64,000 nucleotides of DNA from Thioclava sp. GXIMD4216 (GCF_037949285.1 NZ_CP149926.1:2211501-2275500), one strand, 5' to 3'. Positions 40,695 through 49,750 are shown, numbered from the stretch's first letter. The notes: generated from the letters alone by a model not told the origin. A program made the numbers and translations.

Positions 40695-43238
40695 ATGGAC
40701 GGCACGATCTACCTGTCAGACTATACGCCCTACCCGTTCGATCTGGATCAGGTACATCTGACCTTCCGGCTGGCCCCTGCCGCCACCCGAGTCCTTGCGC
40801 GACTGCATCTGACCCCCAAGGGCGAGGGCGCCTCGCTGCATCTGGATGGCGAAGACCTCAAGCTGATCTCGCTGGGCATTGACGGCACCGCCTTGCAACC
40901 TGCCGATTACCTGCTGACCGAGACGGGTCTGACGGTCCATGCAGCCGCCCTCCCCGAAGGCGCCTTTACGCTGGAGACCGAGGTCGAGATCGCGCCCAAT
41001 GCCAATACCGCGCTAGAGGGGCTTTATATGTCGAACGGCATGTATTGCACCCAATGCGAGGCCGAGGGCTTCCGCAAGATCACCTTCTACCCCGACCATC
41101 CCGATGTGATGGCGCGCTTTCATGTGCGCATCGAAGGCGACCTGCCGGTGCTTCTGTCGAATGGCAATGCGGGTGCCTCCGGTGAGGGTTGGGCCGAATG
41201 GGATGACCCCTGGCCCAAACCCGCCTATCTTTTCGCGCTGGTGGCGGGCGATCTGGTGGCGACTTCGGGCAAATTCACCACGAAATCCGGCCTCGAGGTC
41301 GATCTGAACATCTGGGTCCGTCCGGGCGATGAGGACCGCTGCGATTTCGCCCTCGAAAGCCTTGTGCGCTCGATGGTTTGGGATGAAGAGGCTTATGGGC
41401 GCGAATATGACCTCTCGGTTTTCAATCTTGTGGCGGTTGATGATTTCAACATGGGGGCGATGGAGAATAAGGGGCTGAATATCTTCAACTCCAAACTGGT
41501 TCTGGCCTCTCCCGAAACCGCAACCGATACCGATTATATGCGTATCGAGGCCGTCATCGGGCATGAGTATTTCCACAATTGGACAGGCGACCGCATCACC
41601 TGCCGCGACTGGTTCCAGCTGTGCCTGAAGGAAGGCCTGACCGTCTTCCGCGACCAGAGCTTCACCCGTGACGTGCGCCTTGGTCCGGTCAAGCGGATCG
41701 AGGATGCCGCCATGCTGCGCACCCGCCAGTTCCGCGAAGACCAAGGCCCTCTGGCGCACCCCCCGCGCCCCAACCACTACCGCGAGATCAACAACTTCTA
41801 CACCGTCACCGTCTATGAGAAAGGCGCCGAGATCGTCGGCATGCTCAAACGGCTTGCGGGCGATGAGGGCTACCGCCGCGCGCTTGATCTCTACTTCGAC
41901 CGCCATGACGGGCAGGCCTGCACGATCGAGGACTGGCTGAAGGTCTTCGAGGATGTGACGGGGCGTGACCTGTCGCAATTCGCGCTGTGGTATACCTCGG
42001 CGGGCACGCCGCATCTGAAGGTCACCGACACCTATGCCGATGGCCGCTACACGCTGACCTTCCGCCAATCCACGCCCCCCACTCCGGGCGAGGCCGAAAA
42101 AGCCCCGCGCCATATCCCGATTGCCTTGGGCCTGCTGGACCTGCAAGGCCGCGAGGTGCTGTCCACCCAGCTTCTGGAAATGACAGAGGAAGAACAGAGC
42201 TTCAGCTTCGATGTGGCCGAAAAGCCCGTCCCCTCGATCCTGCGCGATTTCTCGGCACCCGTCGTGCTGCAGCGCGAGCAGACGCCTGCAGAACAGGCCT
42301 TCCTGCTGGCCCATGACACCGATGGTTTCAATCGCTGGGAGGCAGGCCGCAGCCTCGCCCAACGCACGCTGATCGACATGACCATGGGCGCGGAACCGGC
42401 CCCCGCCTATCTGGAGGCCATCGGCAACCTGCTGGCCGACGACACGCTGGAGCCCGCCTTCATCGCCCATTGTCTCGCGCTTCCGGGCGAGGACGAATTG
42501 GCACAGGCGATCTTCGCCGCAGGCGGCACGCCCGACCCCGATGCGATCCACGCGGCCCGCAATGCGCTGTCGAAAGCCATCGCCACCACGCATGAGGCCC
42601 GCCTCGCCGCGCTTTACGACGCGCTGGAGGTCACCGGCCCCTATTCCCCCGATGCCGAGCCCGCAGGCAAAAGGGGCCTGCGCCTTGCCTGCCTGAGCCT
42701 CCTGACCAAACTCGACGGCGGCACCCGCGCCAAAGCCCTCTTCGATCAGGCGAATAATATGACCGAAAGCTTCGGTGCCCTCTCGATCCTGATCCGCGCA
42801 GGAATAGGCCAAGAGGCCTCACGAACCTTCCGCAACCGCTGGCAGGACAACCGCCTCGTGATGGACAAATGGTTCATGGTCGAAGTCGCTGCCTGCCCGC
42901 CCGAAAGTGCCGTGTCCCGCGCGCGCGAACTGGCGCAAGACTCCGCCTTCGACTGGAAAAACCCCAACCGCTTCCGCGCGCTGGTGGGCGGGCTCACCGC
43001 CAACCACGCGGGCTTCCACGCGAAGGACGGCTCGGGCTACGCCTTCCTGGCCGACTGGCTGATCAAACTGGACCCGATGAACCCGCAAACAGCCGCCCGC
43101 ATGTCCACCAGCTTCGAGACATGGCGCCGCTATGACGCCCCCCGCCAGCAGATGATCCGCGAGGAACTGACCCGCATCACCGAGACCCGCGGCCTCTCGC
43201 GCGACCTTAGCGAAATGTCGCAACGCCTGCTCGGATAA
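40695..43238 (+). CDS. pepN: aminopeptidase N (M1 family)
   Basis: An 847-residue zinc metallopeptidase removing N-terminal residues from peptides in the cytoplasm. The exopeptidase motif GAMEN lies near residue 252 and the zinc site HEYFHNWTGDR near residue 290 with a downstream Glu. The C-terminal helical domains are complete, ending in LSRDLSEMSQRLLG. A strong AAGGAG ribosome-binding site precedes the ATG. It stands alone, with a terminator directly after it. Confidence 0.96.
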   Translation: MDGTIYLSDYTPYPFDLDQVHLTFRLAPAATRVLARLHLTPKGEGASLHLDGEDLKLISLGIDGTALQPADYLLTETGLTVHAAALPEGAFTLETEVEIAPNANTALEGLYMSNGMYCTQCEAEGFRKITFYPDHPDVMARFHVRIEGDLPVLLSNGNAGASGEGWAEWDDPWPKPAYLFALVAGDLVATSGKFTTKSGLEVDLNIWVRPGDEDRCDFALESLVRSMVWDEEAYGREYDLSVFNLVAVDDFNMGAMENKGLNIFNSKLVLASPETATDTDYMRIEAVIGHEYFHNWTGDRITCRDWFQLCLKEGLTVFRDQSFTRDVRLGPVKRIEDAAMLRTRQFREDQGPLAHPPRPNHYREINNFYTVTVYEKGAEIVGMLKRLAGDEGYRRALDLYFDRHDGQACTIEDWLKVFEDVTGRDLSQFALWYTSAGTPHLKVTDTYADGRYTLTFRQSTPPTPGEAEKAPRHIPIALGLLDLQGREVLSTQLLEMTEEEQSFSFDVAEKPVPSILRDFSAPVVLQREQTPAEQAFLLAHDTDGFNRWEAGRSLAQRTLIDMTMGAEPAPAYLEAIGNLLADDTLEPAFIAHCLALPGEDELAQAIFAAGGTPDPDAIHAARNALSKAIATTHEARLAALYDALEVTGPYSPDAEPAGKRGLRLACLSLLTKLDGGTRAKALFDQANNMTESFGALSILIRAGIGQEASRTFRNRWQDNRLVMDKWFMVEVAACPPESAVSRARELAQDSAFDWKNPNRFRALVGGLTANHAGFHAKDGSGYAFLADWLIKLDPMNPQTAARMSTSFETWRRYDAPRQQMIREELTRITETRGLSRDLSEMSQRLLG

Positions 43239-43241
43239 CCC

Positions 43242-43266
43242 AAAGGCCCGTCCCGTGCGGGCCTTT
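43242..43266 (+). terminator. intrinsic terminator after pepN
   Basis: AAAGGCCCG, a seven-base loop and CGGGCCTTT form a perfect 9-pair stem that begins three bases after the pepN stop; the stem itself ends in TTT. Confidence 0.8.
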
Positions 43267-43341
43267 CCCGTTAACGCACACGCAGCCCCCTATCCCCCAA
43301 ATCCGGCCAGCCCCCGTCAATAAAGATCCGCCGCCCCCGTT

Positions 43342-43401
43342 CCAGCTGCTCCAAATATCCCGGGGGGCGCCCGCAAGGGCGCGGGGGCAGAGCCCCCTCT
43401 G
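43342..43401 (+). repeat. intergenic repeat element, copy B
   Basis: The core CCAGCTGC, three bases, AAATATCC and a six-G run is followed by hairpin GCGCCC-GCAA-GGGCGC with a GNRA loop and hairpin GGGGGC-AGA-GCCCCC. It lies between pepN and gatB, downstream of the pepN terminator. The core is identical at the compared positions to copies A and C. Confidence 0.8.
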
Positions 43402-43496
43402 CCCATTCCCCCTCTTGCCCCCGATCTGCCCCTGTCCTAGAAGACACTCAAGCACGTTGGGGCCAGAGGCCTGCCAAAGACACGAGGAATGCGGAT

Positions 43497-45014
43497 ATGC
43501 TCGACCATCTCGCTTATGAAGCGCCCAAACCGAAAGTCATCGCCGGGGCCAAATCGGATTGGGAACTGGTGATCGGTCTCGAGGTCCACGCGCAAGTCCA
43601 TTCCAATGCCAAGCTGTTCTCGGGCGCTTCCACCACTTTCGGCGCCGAGCCCAACTCGAATGTCGCCTTCGTGGACGCCGCCATGCCGGGCATGCTGCCG
43701 GTCATCAATGAATATTGCGTGGCACAGGCCGTGCGCACGGGGCTGGGGCTGAAAGCCGACATCAACCTCTTCTCGGCTTTTGACCGCAAGAACTACTTCT
43801 ACCCCGACCTGCCGCAGGGCTATCAGATCAGCCAGCTCTACCACCCCATCGTGGGGGAAGGCGAAATGCTTGTCGATATGGGGCCGGGCGTCGGGCGCAT
43901 GGTCCGTATCGAGCGGATCCACCTCGAACAGGACGCGGGCAAATCGATCCACGACATGGACCCGAACATGTCCTTCGTCGACCTCAACCGCACGGGCGTG
44001 GCGCTGATGGAAATCGTCTCGCGCCCCGATATCCGTGGCCCCGAAGAGGCGGCCGCCTATGTCGGCAAGCTGCGCCAGATCCTGCGCTACTTGGGCACCT
44101 GTGACGGCAATATGCAAAACGGCAACCTGCGCGCCGATGTGAACGTCTCGATCTGCAAACCGGGCGATTACGAGAAATTCCGCGAAACCGGCGATTTCTC
44201 GGTGCTGGGCACGCGCTGCGAGATCAAGAACATGAACTCCATGCGCTTCATTCAGGCGGCCATCGAATATGAGGCCCGCCGCCAGATCGCCATCGTCGAG
44301 GATGGCGGCGAGGTGGTGCAGGAAACCCGCCTCTATGATCCCGACAAGAACGAGACCCGTTCCATGCGCTCGAAAGAAGAAGCGCATGACTACCGTTATT
44401 TCCCCTGCCCCGACCTGCTTCCGCTGGAAATCGAACAGGCTTGGGTCGATGACATCGCAGCCTCCATGCCCGAACTTCCCGACGCCAAGAAAGCGCGTTT
44501 CGTGAAAGAACTCGGGCTGTCGGAATATGACGCCTCGGTGCTGACCGCCGAGGTCGAGAATGCCGATTACTTCGAGGCTGTTCTGGCCGTCGGCGGCGAT
44601 GGCAAGCTTTCGGCCAACTGGGTGATCAACGAACTCTTCGGTCGTCTGAAGAAAGACGACCATGATGTGACCACCTCGCCCGTGTCGCCCGAACAGCTGG
44701 GCAAGATCGTCAAGCTGATCAAATCGGGCGATATCTCGGGCAAGATCGGTAAGGATCTCTTCGAGATCGTCTATAGCGAAGGCGGCGACCCCGAGGTTCT
44801 GGTCGAAGAGCGCGGCATGAAGCAGGTCACCGATATGGGCGCCATCGAGGCCGCCGTGGACGAGGTGATCGCCGCCAACCCGGCGCAGGTCGAAAAGGCC
44901 AAGGCCAACCCGAAACTGGCGGGCTGGTTTGTGGGCCAGGTGATGAAATCGACGGGTGGCAAGGCCAATCCGGCAGCGGTCAACGAGCTGGTGGTCAAGA
45001 AGCTCGGGCAGTAA
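43497..45014 (+). CDS. gatB: Asp-tRNA(Asn)/Glu-tRNA(Gln) amidotransferase subunit B
   Basis: A 505-residue GatB, the kinase/tRNA-binding subunit of the GatCAB complex that converts Glu-tRNA(Gln) to Gln-tRNA(Gln). The signature [13 protein letters not shown] with the Gly-rich start, [17 protein letters not shown], and the [20 protein letters not shown] loop are present, and the C-terminal GatB/YqeY helical domain runs to KKLGQ. Its partners gatA and gatC are not nearby, which is common. The gene ends in a run of 16-base tandem repeats and a terminator. Confidence 0.96.
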   Translation: MLDHLAYEAPKPKVIAGAKSDWELVIGLEVHAQVHSNAKLFSGASTTFGAEPNSNVAFVDAAMPGMLPVINEYCVAQAVRTGLGLKADINLFSAFDRKNYFYPDLPQGYQISQLYHPIVGEGEMLVDMGPGVGRMVRIERIHLEQDAGKSIHDMDPNMSFVDLNRTGVALMEIVSRPDIRGPEEAAAYVGKLRQILRYLGTCDGNMQNGNLRADVNVSICKPGDYEKFRETGDFSVLGTRCEIKNMNSMRFIQAAIEYEARRQIAIVEDGGEVVQETRLYDPDKNETRSMRSKEEAHDYRYFPCPDLLPLEIEQAWVDDIAASMPELPDAKKARFVKELGLSEYDASVLTAEVENADYFEAVLAVGGDGKLSANWVINELFGRLKKDDHDVTTSPVSPEQLGKIVKLIKSGDISGKIGKDLFEIVYSEGGDPEVLVEERGMKQVTDMGAIEAAVDEVIAANPAQVEKAKANPKLAGWFVGQVMKSTGGKANPAAVNELVVKKLGQ

Positions 45015-45060
45015 CGCGGCCAATCTTGAACGCGGCCAGTCCTGAACGCGGCCGATCCTG
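45013..45060. repeat. three 16-base tandem repeats after gatB
   Basis: Three copies of a 16-base unit (aacgcggccaatcttg, aacgcggccagtcctg, aacgcggccgatcctg) start within the gatB stop codon and run downstream, followed by a partial fourth start (aaacgc). They lie before the terminator. Confidence 0.9.
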
Positions 45061-45083
45061 AAACGCTCGGAACAGATTGCGAA

Positions 45084-45105
45084 GGGGCGCTTTGGCGCCC
45101 CTTTT
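45084..45105 (+). terminator. intrinsic terminator after gatB
   Basis: GGGGCGC, a four-base loop and GCGCCCC form a perfect 7-pair stem followed by TTTT. Confidence 0.9.
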
Positions 45106-45203
45106 CCATGCCCGCTTTGCAGAGCGTTCACCCATCCGTCACTTGACCCCGGGCCTCACATGACCGACAAGTTCCGCCCGAACCAGAACGCGCGAGGCTT
45201 CCG

Positions 45204-45755
45204 ATGCAAGAGTATGAGTATAAAGTCATTCCCGCCCCCGTGCGTGGCGAACGCGATCGCGGCCTGAAAACCGCCGAGGACCGTTTTGCCAATACTCTTA
45301 CGGCCACGCTGAACGCTATGGCCGTAGATGGCTGGCACTATCTGCGCGCCGAGACCCTCCCTGCCGAAGAGCGCAGCGGCTTGCGCAGCAAGACCACCAC
45401 CTATCACAATCTTCTGGTCTTCCGCCGCCCGAAATCCGCGCTTGCCCCGCGTCCTGTTGCCGAGGACCATCCGGCACCGGTGCCGAAGGCCCCGCTTCGG
45501 GCAGAACCGGCCGCTACATATGCGGCGCCTGCCCCTGCACCAGCGCCCTCTGCGCCTGCGCCGACCGCGCCCGCCAGAGCCGCTAATGCGACATTGCCAA
45601 AAGCCGAAGCCGGCCCTGCAACGCCGCAACCGCCGCGCATCCCCAGTGCGATCGAAAAGCGCGCCCGCTCGCTATCGGCCAACGGGCCGGAAGGCAAATC
45701 GCCCAAACTCGGCGGTGCCGCCAGCGAGAGCGATGACGGGACGGGCCGCAGCTAA
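45204..45755 (+). CDS. DUF4177-type protein with Ala/Pro-rich tail
   Basis: A 183-residue protein. The first ~75 residues resemble DUF4177 (MQEYEYKVIPAPVRGERDRG, then NALMA-type VDGWHYLRAETLP and YHNLLVFRRPK). The remaining 105 residues are Ala/Pro-rich and probably disordered. No function is known for this small domain. It has its own start 189 bases after gatB, beyond that gene's terminator. Confidence 0.65.
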   Translation: MQEYEYKVIPAPVRGERDRGLKTAEDRFANTLTATLNAMAVDGWHYLRAETLPAEERSGLRSKTTTYHNLLVFRRPKSALAPRPVAEDHPAPVPKAPLRAEPAATYAAPAPAPAPSAPAPTAPARAANATLPKAEAGPATPQPPRIPSAIEKRARSLSANGPEGKSPKLGGAASESDDGTGRS

Positions 45756-45768
45756 CAGGATGCCCCGC

Positions 45769-45790
45769 GCCTCCGGTCCGCACCGGAGGC
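45769..45790 (+). other. 9-pair hairpin after the DUF4177 gene
   Basis: GCCTCCGGT, four bases and ACCGGAGGC form a perfect 9-pair stem 14 bases after the stop codon. No T run follows; it may still act as a 3' end or stability element. Confidence 0.5.
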
Positions 45791-46033
45791 CCCCGCCTCA
45801 GGTCACATAAAGCCCGTGCCGTCTGCCACGCCTGTCCCAAGGAGAGCCCTCCCTATACGCCTGTCGAACGGGCTGGGTTCATGGCCGCTCGCGTCGCGAT
45901 CAAAAGTGAGATCCAGGGCTTTCACCCGACGAAAAATGACATAGAATGCGTGACCCGAGTCGGAGGCGGGGTCTGCCCTCCCCGCATGCCGTCATACTAC
46001 CCCCGAGCCGTCAGATTACGGAGACCCACCCTT

Positions 46034-46660
46034 ATGGAAAAGAACGACCCGTTTGGATTTAACATCTCGGCTGCGGCAGACAAGAAGCGCCGCCAGAAGG
46101 GCCGCCGTGGCATGTCGGGGGCCTTCGAGACCTCGACCCGTGTCTGTGACAAGGCGGGCTGCAACGAGCCCGCGAAATACCGCGCCCCCAAAAGCCCGAA
46201 GGTGCTGGACGAATATTTCTGGTTCTGCAAGGAACATATCCGCGAATACAACCTGAACTGGAACTATTTCCAGGGCCAGTCCGAAGAAGAGTTTCAGGCC
46301 TTTCTGGACAATGCCACCGTCTGGGAGCGCCCGACCAAGCCGTTCAACCGCGCCAATGACGAGAAGCTGGGCCTTGCCCGTCATGGGGTGACCGACCCGC
46401 ATGAGATTCTGGGCGAGAATGCGACGCAGAATCCGGGCCGCCGTTCTGTGGGACGCAAGCTGCCGCCAACCGAACGCAAGGCCGCCGAGATCCTCGAGGT
46501 GACCAATGCCGAGACCAAGGCCGAGGTGCGCAAGGCCTATAAGGCGCTGATCAAGGTGCTGCACCCCGATATGAATGGGGGCGACCGGTCGCAGGAGGAG
46601 ATGCTGCAGGAGGTTGTCTGGGCGTGGGACCAGTTAAAGGACAGCCGCTTCTTCAAGTAA
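46034..46660 (+). CDS. J-domain protein with putative Cys/His metal site
   Basis: A 208-residue protein with a C-terminal J domain. The J domain spans about 148-205 and contains the essential HPD motif at 177-179 (LHPDMNGGDRSQEEM), so it should stimulate a DnaK ATPase. Near the N-terminus, Cys 38 and Cys 43 plus Cys 65 and His 68 (CDKAGC and FCKEH) look like a small zinc-binding site. The N-terminal 25 residues are basic. The frame is open 51 codons further up, but MEKNDPFGFN is chosen because it gives a coherent domain start and follows an A/G-rich stretch. Co-chaperone clients are unknown. Confidence 0.78.
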   Translation: MEKNDPFGFNISAAADKKRRQKGRRGMSGAFETSTRVCDKAGCNEPAKYRAPKSPKVLDEYFWFCKEHIREYNLNWNYFQGQSEEEFQAFLDNATVWERPTKPFNRANDEKLGLARHGVTDPHEILGENATQNPGRRSVGRKLPPTERKAAEILEVTNAETKAEVRKAYKALIKVLHPDMNGGDRSQEEMLQEVVWAWDQLKDSRFFK

Positions 46661-46722
46661 GGGGCGCTGCCCCTCTTGGGGCCTGAGGCCCCAATTCACC
46701 CCGGGATATTTCATGCAGCTGG
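46661..46722 (-). repeat. intergenic repeat element, copy C
   Basis: On the minus strand the core CCAGCTGC, three bases, AAATATCC and CGGGG is followed by hairpin TTGGGGCC-TCA-GGCCCCAA and hairpin GGGGC-AGC-GCCCC, ending directly at the stop codon of the J-domain gene. It lies between convergent genes and is in opposite orientation to copies A and B. Confidence 0.8.
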
Positions 46723-46730
46723 ACTGCGGG

Positions 46731-46757
46731 ACGGGCGCTTTCGGGGTGCCCGTTTTT
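46731..46757 (+). terminator. intrinsic terminator after the J-domain gene
   Basis: ACGGGCGC pairs with GTGCCCGT (one G-U pair) around a loop containing TTTCGGG, and five T residues follow. Confidence 0.8.
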
Positions 46758-46789
46758 ACCGCAGCCCGTTTTTTCGCAGCCGGTCTGGT

Positions 46790-48838
46790 TCACAGATTGA
46801 GGTCGCGGATCAGGCGCCCGTGTTTGCGCGCGGCGATGATCACCTCGGACAGCGTCTGCAAGCCCTTGGATTTCAGTGCGGGCAACATGCGCAGGAAGGC
46901 GGAGGCTGTGGCATCGGCATCGCCCATCGCGCTATGGCGCAATTCCGGCGCGATGATGATGCCCAGACGGTCACAGAGCGCATCCAGCGTATGGGTCTGC
47001 GACTGGCCGAACAGGATGGCCGAGAGCAGTACCGTATCGAGCACCGGATGGTCGAATTGGTATCCCAGCCGGTGGGTCTGCTCTGCCGCCTGAAGCAGGC
47101 CGATATCGAAGGGCGCATTATGTGCCACAAGCACCGCATCCTTGGCAAAATGGTGGAAGGCCGAAAGGGCATCTGCCACCGAGGGGGCCTGCGCCACCAT
47201 TTCATCGGAAATGCCGTGGATGGCGGTCGCGGAGGCAGGGATCGGACGGGCGGGGTTGACCAGCATATCGAAGGTTTCCGACACCCGCCCGTTGACGATA
47301 CGTTGTCCGGCGATCTGCACGATGGCGTCTCGTTGGGGATCGAGCCCCGTGGTTTCGGTATCGAAGACCACATAGGTCAGCCTGTCGAGCGTGCTGGCAC
47401 GGATATCGCCCAGCGGCTGACGGTCGAGCAGGTCGAAATCATAGGTGACGCGGCGCGGCAGGGCGGCGGGCGGATCGTTGTGGCCCGCCAGTTCCCGCAA
47501 GGGCATACACAGGCGCGCGCGTCCGTCATGCAGGGGTTCGGGCCAGAGATCGCTGTGGTGATGGTCGAGGATCTGGCGTGGCGATTGCCCCAGCGACAGG
47601 TCCGGTTGGTGCAGGAAGGCTTCCAGAGCGCCGAGCCCCAAGGACGGGCCCTGCCATTCGAGGGACAGAAGTGCCCCCGCCCCTTCCTGCGTGATCTCGA
47701 ACCGGAAGTCGCTGCGCCGATCCTCCGCGACCAGCGCCGCCAGCGCCGACCAGAGCGCCAGCACCCCGCCCGCATCGCAGCGCAGCATCAGCGGGGCTGT
47801 GGCCAAGGTCAGTGCCGTTCCCTGCGTCTCGACGCGCGCCCTCAGCGCCTCGGCCAGATCGGAGGCACGCAGCGCGGTCAGGGTGCAATCGGGCAGGGTT
47901 TCGAAAGCCTGTGCCATCCGGTGCAGGTCCTGCGCCAGCGTCTGCGCCTCGTGGCGGGCCGCCTGACGGATGCGGTCGCGGGTCTCGCCAACGGGGCCAT
48001 CGGGATCGCTGAGCGTTTCCATCAGCGATTGCAGCGCCGCGACGCCCGGTCGGGTGCGGGCAAGCAGCTCTGCCGTCAGGGCGATCTGCGCGCGGTTCTG
48101 CGCCATCATTGCCGACATGTCCTGCAAGGTCAGCACATGCCCCCCTTCCCCCGCCGGTACGGCGCGCAGATGACCGGTCAGGGTCTGGCCTGCACCGGTG
48201 ACACAAAGCACATCCGAGCGCGCCTCGGGGTCGGCGCTTTTGGCCAGACGTTCCACCGCATGCAGGATCGGCGCGATCGAGAGGAAATCTTCCAGTTTAC
48301 GGCCCAGCCCCGGACGGTTGGCACCGTGGCCAAGCAGCTCTGCCGCTTGCGGATTATAGAAGACCAGCCGCTGGTCGGCTGACAGAAGCACCACGCCCAC
48401 CGGCAGATCCGCCAGCAGCAGCTCCAGCCGCGCCTGACTGGTTGCCGCCTGCCCCAGCGCCTGTTCGACATCGGCGGCAAGCCGGTCCTTCTGGGCCGAC
48501 ATCGCCGCACCGAGCGCCGCCCCCGCCGAGGCGAGATCGCCCAGATAGGGGGCGTCGAACGCGGCCCTGTCGCCCCAGCCTCCCATGCGCATGGCTCCCG
48601 ACAGCGCCTCGATCGGGCGGGCGACATGCTCGTCGAACAGCAGCCACAGTCCCGCAATCAGCGTCCCCCCCAGAAGACCGGACACCAGCGCCATGACGAT
48701 CAGCGCCTCATGTCCGGCCCCTTGCCGTGCGCCCAGCCACACCCCCGCCAGCAGCGCCAGCACAAGTCCGAAGGCGAGCCCCGCAAACAGCAGGAAGACC
48801 CGCAGACGCAGACCCAGCGTGGCAATCCAGTCGGACAT
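46790..48838 (-). CDS. membrane PAS/degenerate-kinase protein fused to DEDDh 3'-5' exonuclease
   Basis: A 682-residue fusion. Two membrane helices lie near residues 10-75 (FLLFAGLAFGLVLALLAGVW and IVMALVSGLLGGTLIAGLWL). A HAMP-like linker, a PAS-like domain (LLADLPVGVVLLSADQRLVFYNP) and a histidine-kinase-like region follow to about 450. The H-box position reads LLARTRPGVAALQSL: the phosphoacceptor His is gone and the ATPase part is degenerate. From residue 487 a DnaQ-type exonuclease has all five DEDDh residues: Asp 493, Glu 495 (FDTETTG), Asp 578 (HNAPFD), His 635 and Asp 640. It lies directly behind a receiver gene with a one-base overlap. The exonuclease should be active; what the sensor controls is unknown. 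Confidence 0.85.
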   Translation of the reverse strand: MSDWIATLGLRLRVFLLFAGLAFGLVLALLAGVWLGARQGAGHEALIVMALVSGLLGGTLIAGLWLLFDEHVARPIEALSGAMRMGGWGDRAAFDAPYLGDLASAGAALGAAMSAQKDRLAADVEQALGQAATSQARLELLLADLPVGVVLLSADQRLVFYNPQAAELLGHGANRPGLGRKLEDFLSIAPILHAVERLAKSADPEARSDVLCVTGAGQTLTGHLRAVPAGEGGHVLTLQDMSAMMAQNRAQIALTAELLARTRPGVAALQSLMETLSDPDGPVGETRDRIRQAARHEAQTLAQDLHRMAQAFETLPDCTLTALRASDLAEALRARVETQGTALTLATAPLMLRCDAGGVLALWSALAALVAEDRRSDFRFEITQEGAGALLSLEWQGPSLGLGALEAFLHQPDLSLGQSPRQILDHHHSDLWPEPLHDGRARLCMPLRELAGHNDPPAALPRRVTYDFDLLDRQPLGDIRASTLDRLTYVVFDTETTGLDPQRDAIVQIAGQRIVNGRVSETFDMLVNPARPIPASATAIHGISDEMVAQAPSVADALSAFHHFAKDAVLVAHNAPFDIGLLQAAEQTHRLGYQFDHPVLDTVLLSAILFGQSQTHTLDALCDRLGIIIAPELRHSAMGDADATASAFLRMLPALKSKGLQTLSEVIIAARKHGRLIRDLNL

Positions 48839-49224
48839 CAGGCGGCCTCGTCCAGCAGGCGGTGCAGCTCGGCGCGCAGTTCCTTCAGTTCGAAAGGTTT
48901 GGCGATAAACCCGTCCGCCCCGAGCGCCAGCCCCTTGCGCCGTTCCACCGAAGAGCCGCGCGCCGTCATCAGCAGGATCTTCACGCCGCGCAGATCGGGG
49001 TCGGTGCGCATGGCCTCGCAGATTTCATATCCCGAAACCTCGGGCAGCATGATATCCAGCAAGACCAGATCGGGGCGCATTTCGCGGATCAGGTCCAGCG
49101 CCCCTGCACCTGTGGAAATCCGGGCATGATCAAACCCTTCGCGGCCCATCAGGAAATCAAGCGCCAAGGCGATATTGTCTTCGTCCTCGACAATCAGCAC
49201 ACGGCGCGGGGCATCCTCAGCCAT
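48838..49224 (-). CDS. stand-alone response regulator receiver
   Basis: A 128-residue receiver domain without output domain. The acidic pocket Glu 13/Asp 14, phosphoacceptor Asp 57 (LLDIMLPE), Thr 87 (LMTARG) and Lys 109 (AKPFE) are all intact, so it can be phosphorylated. The start is chosen at MAEDAPRRV after the GTC codon; an upstream TTG is in frame. It overlaps the fusion gene by one base and the preceding membrane-protein gene by eight. The adjacent kinase-like protein lacks its His, so the phosphodonor is probably elsewhere. Confidence 0.87.
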   Translation of the reverse strand: MAEDAPRRVLIVEDEDNIALALDFLMGREGFDHARISTGAGALDLIREMRPDLVLLDIMLPEVSGYEICEAMRTDPDLRGVKILLMTARGSSVERRKGLALGADGFIAKPFELKELRAELHRLLDEAA

Positions 49225-49750
49225 GACGCGCGCTCCCGCAAAGGGCGGCAAGCGCCGGATCTTGCGGCGAGACAGTCAACCATTCGCCGCCGGTCAGGGT
49301 GCCGTCCTGCAGATGCGCGCCACCAATCAGATCCGCGCGCCGATGGCCTGCGCAATCATAGGCCACGGGCACCTGCTGCATCGGTTGCCAGCGCGAGACC
49401 AGCAGCAGCTTGCCCGCCCGCACCCCCGGTGCCGGATCGGTGACCTGCGCCAGATCGACCGCCATGAAGCGGGTGGTCACCGGGGCCGCATAGGTCCACG
49501 GGCGCCACCAGTTACGGTCCTCGACCGTCATTACCACGCTCATATCGCCATTCAGCCCCGCCTTCAGATCGGGATACCAGCGGTATTCGGCATGGATGGT
49601 ATAGCCCAGCATCGCCAGCCCCGCCATTGCGGGCATCACCCATTTGGGCAGCACGACCCCGCCCCATTTGCGCAAGCCGTGCCGGAACGCGAAGACCACC
49701 AGAACCGCCAGAGCCGCGGCGGAAAGCATTGCGATAAAATCCACGATCAT
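49217..49750 (-). CDS. small membrane-anchored hypothetical protein in the acetate locus
   Basis: A 177-residue protein with an N-terminal hydrophobic segment (MIVDFIAMLSAAALAVLVVF) and a second possible helix (WVMPAMAGLAMLGYTIHAEY). The following ~120 residues carry many Trp and Tyr (DRNWWRPWTYAAPVTTRF) and resemble an extracytoplasmic domain. I do not recognise a family. It overlaps the receiver gene by eight bases, and lies 46 bases after the DUF294 gene, so it is part of the same transcript. A sensor or assembly role would be inference from position. Confidence 0.7.
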   Translation of the reverse strand: MIVDFIAMLSAAALAVLVVFAFRHGLRKWGGVVLPKWVMPAMAGLAMLGYTIHAEYRWYPDLKAGLNGDMSVVMTVEDRNWWRPWTYAAPVTTRFMAVDLAQVTDPAPGVRAGKLLLVSRWQPMQQVPVAYDCAGHRRADLIGGAHLQDGTLTGGEWLTVSPQDPALAALCGSARHG

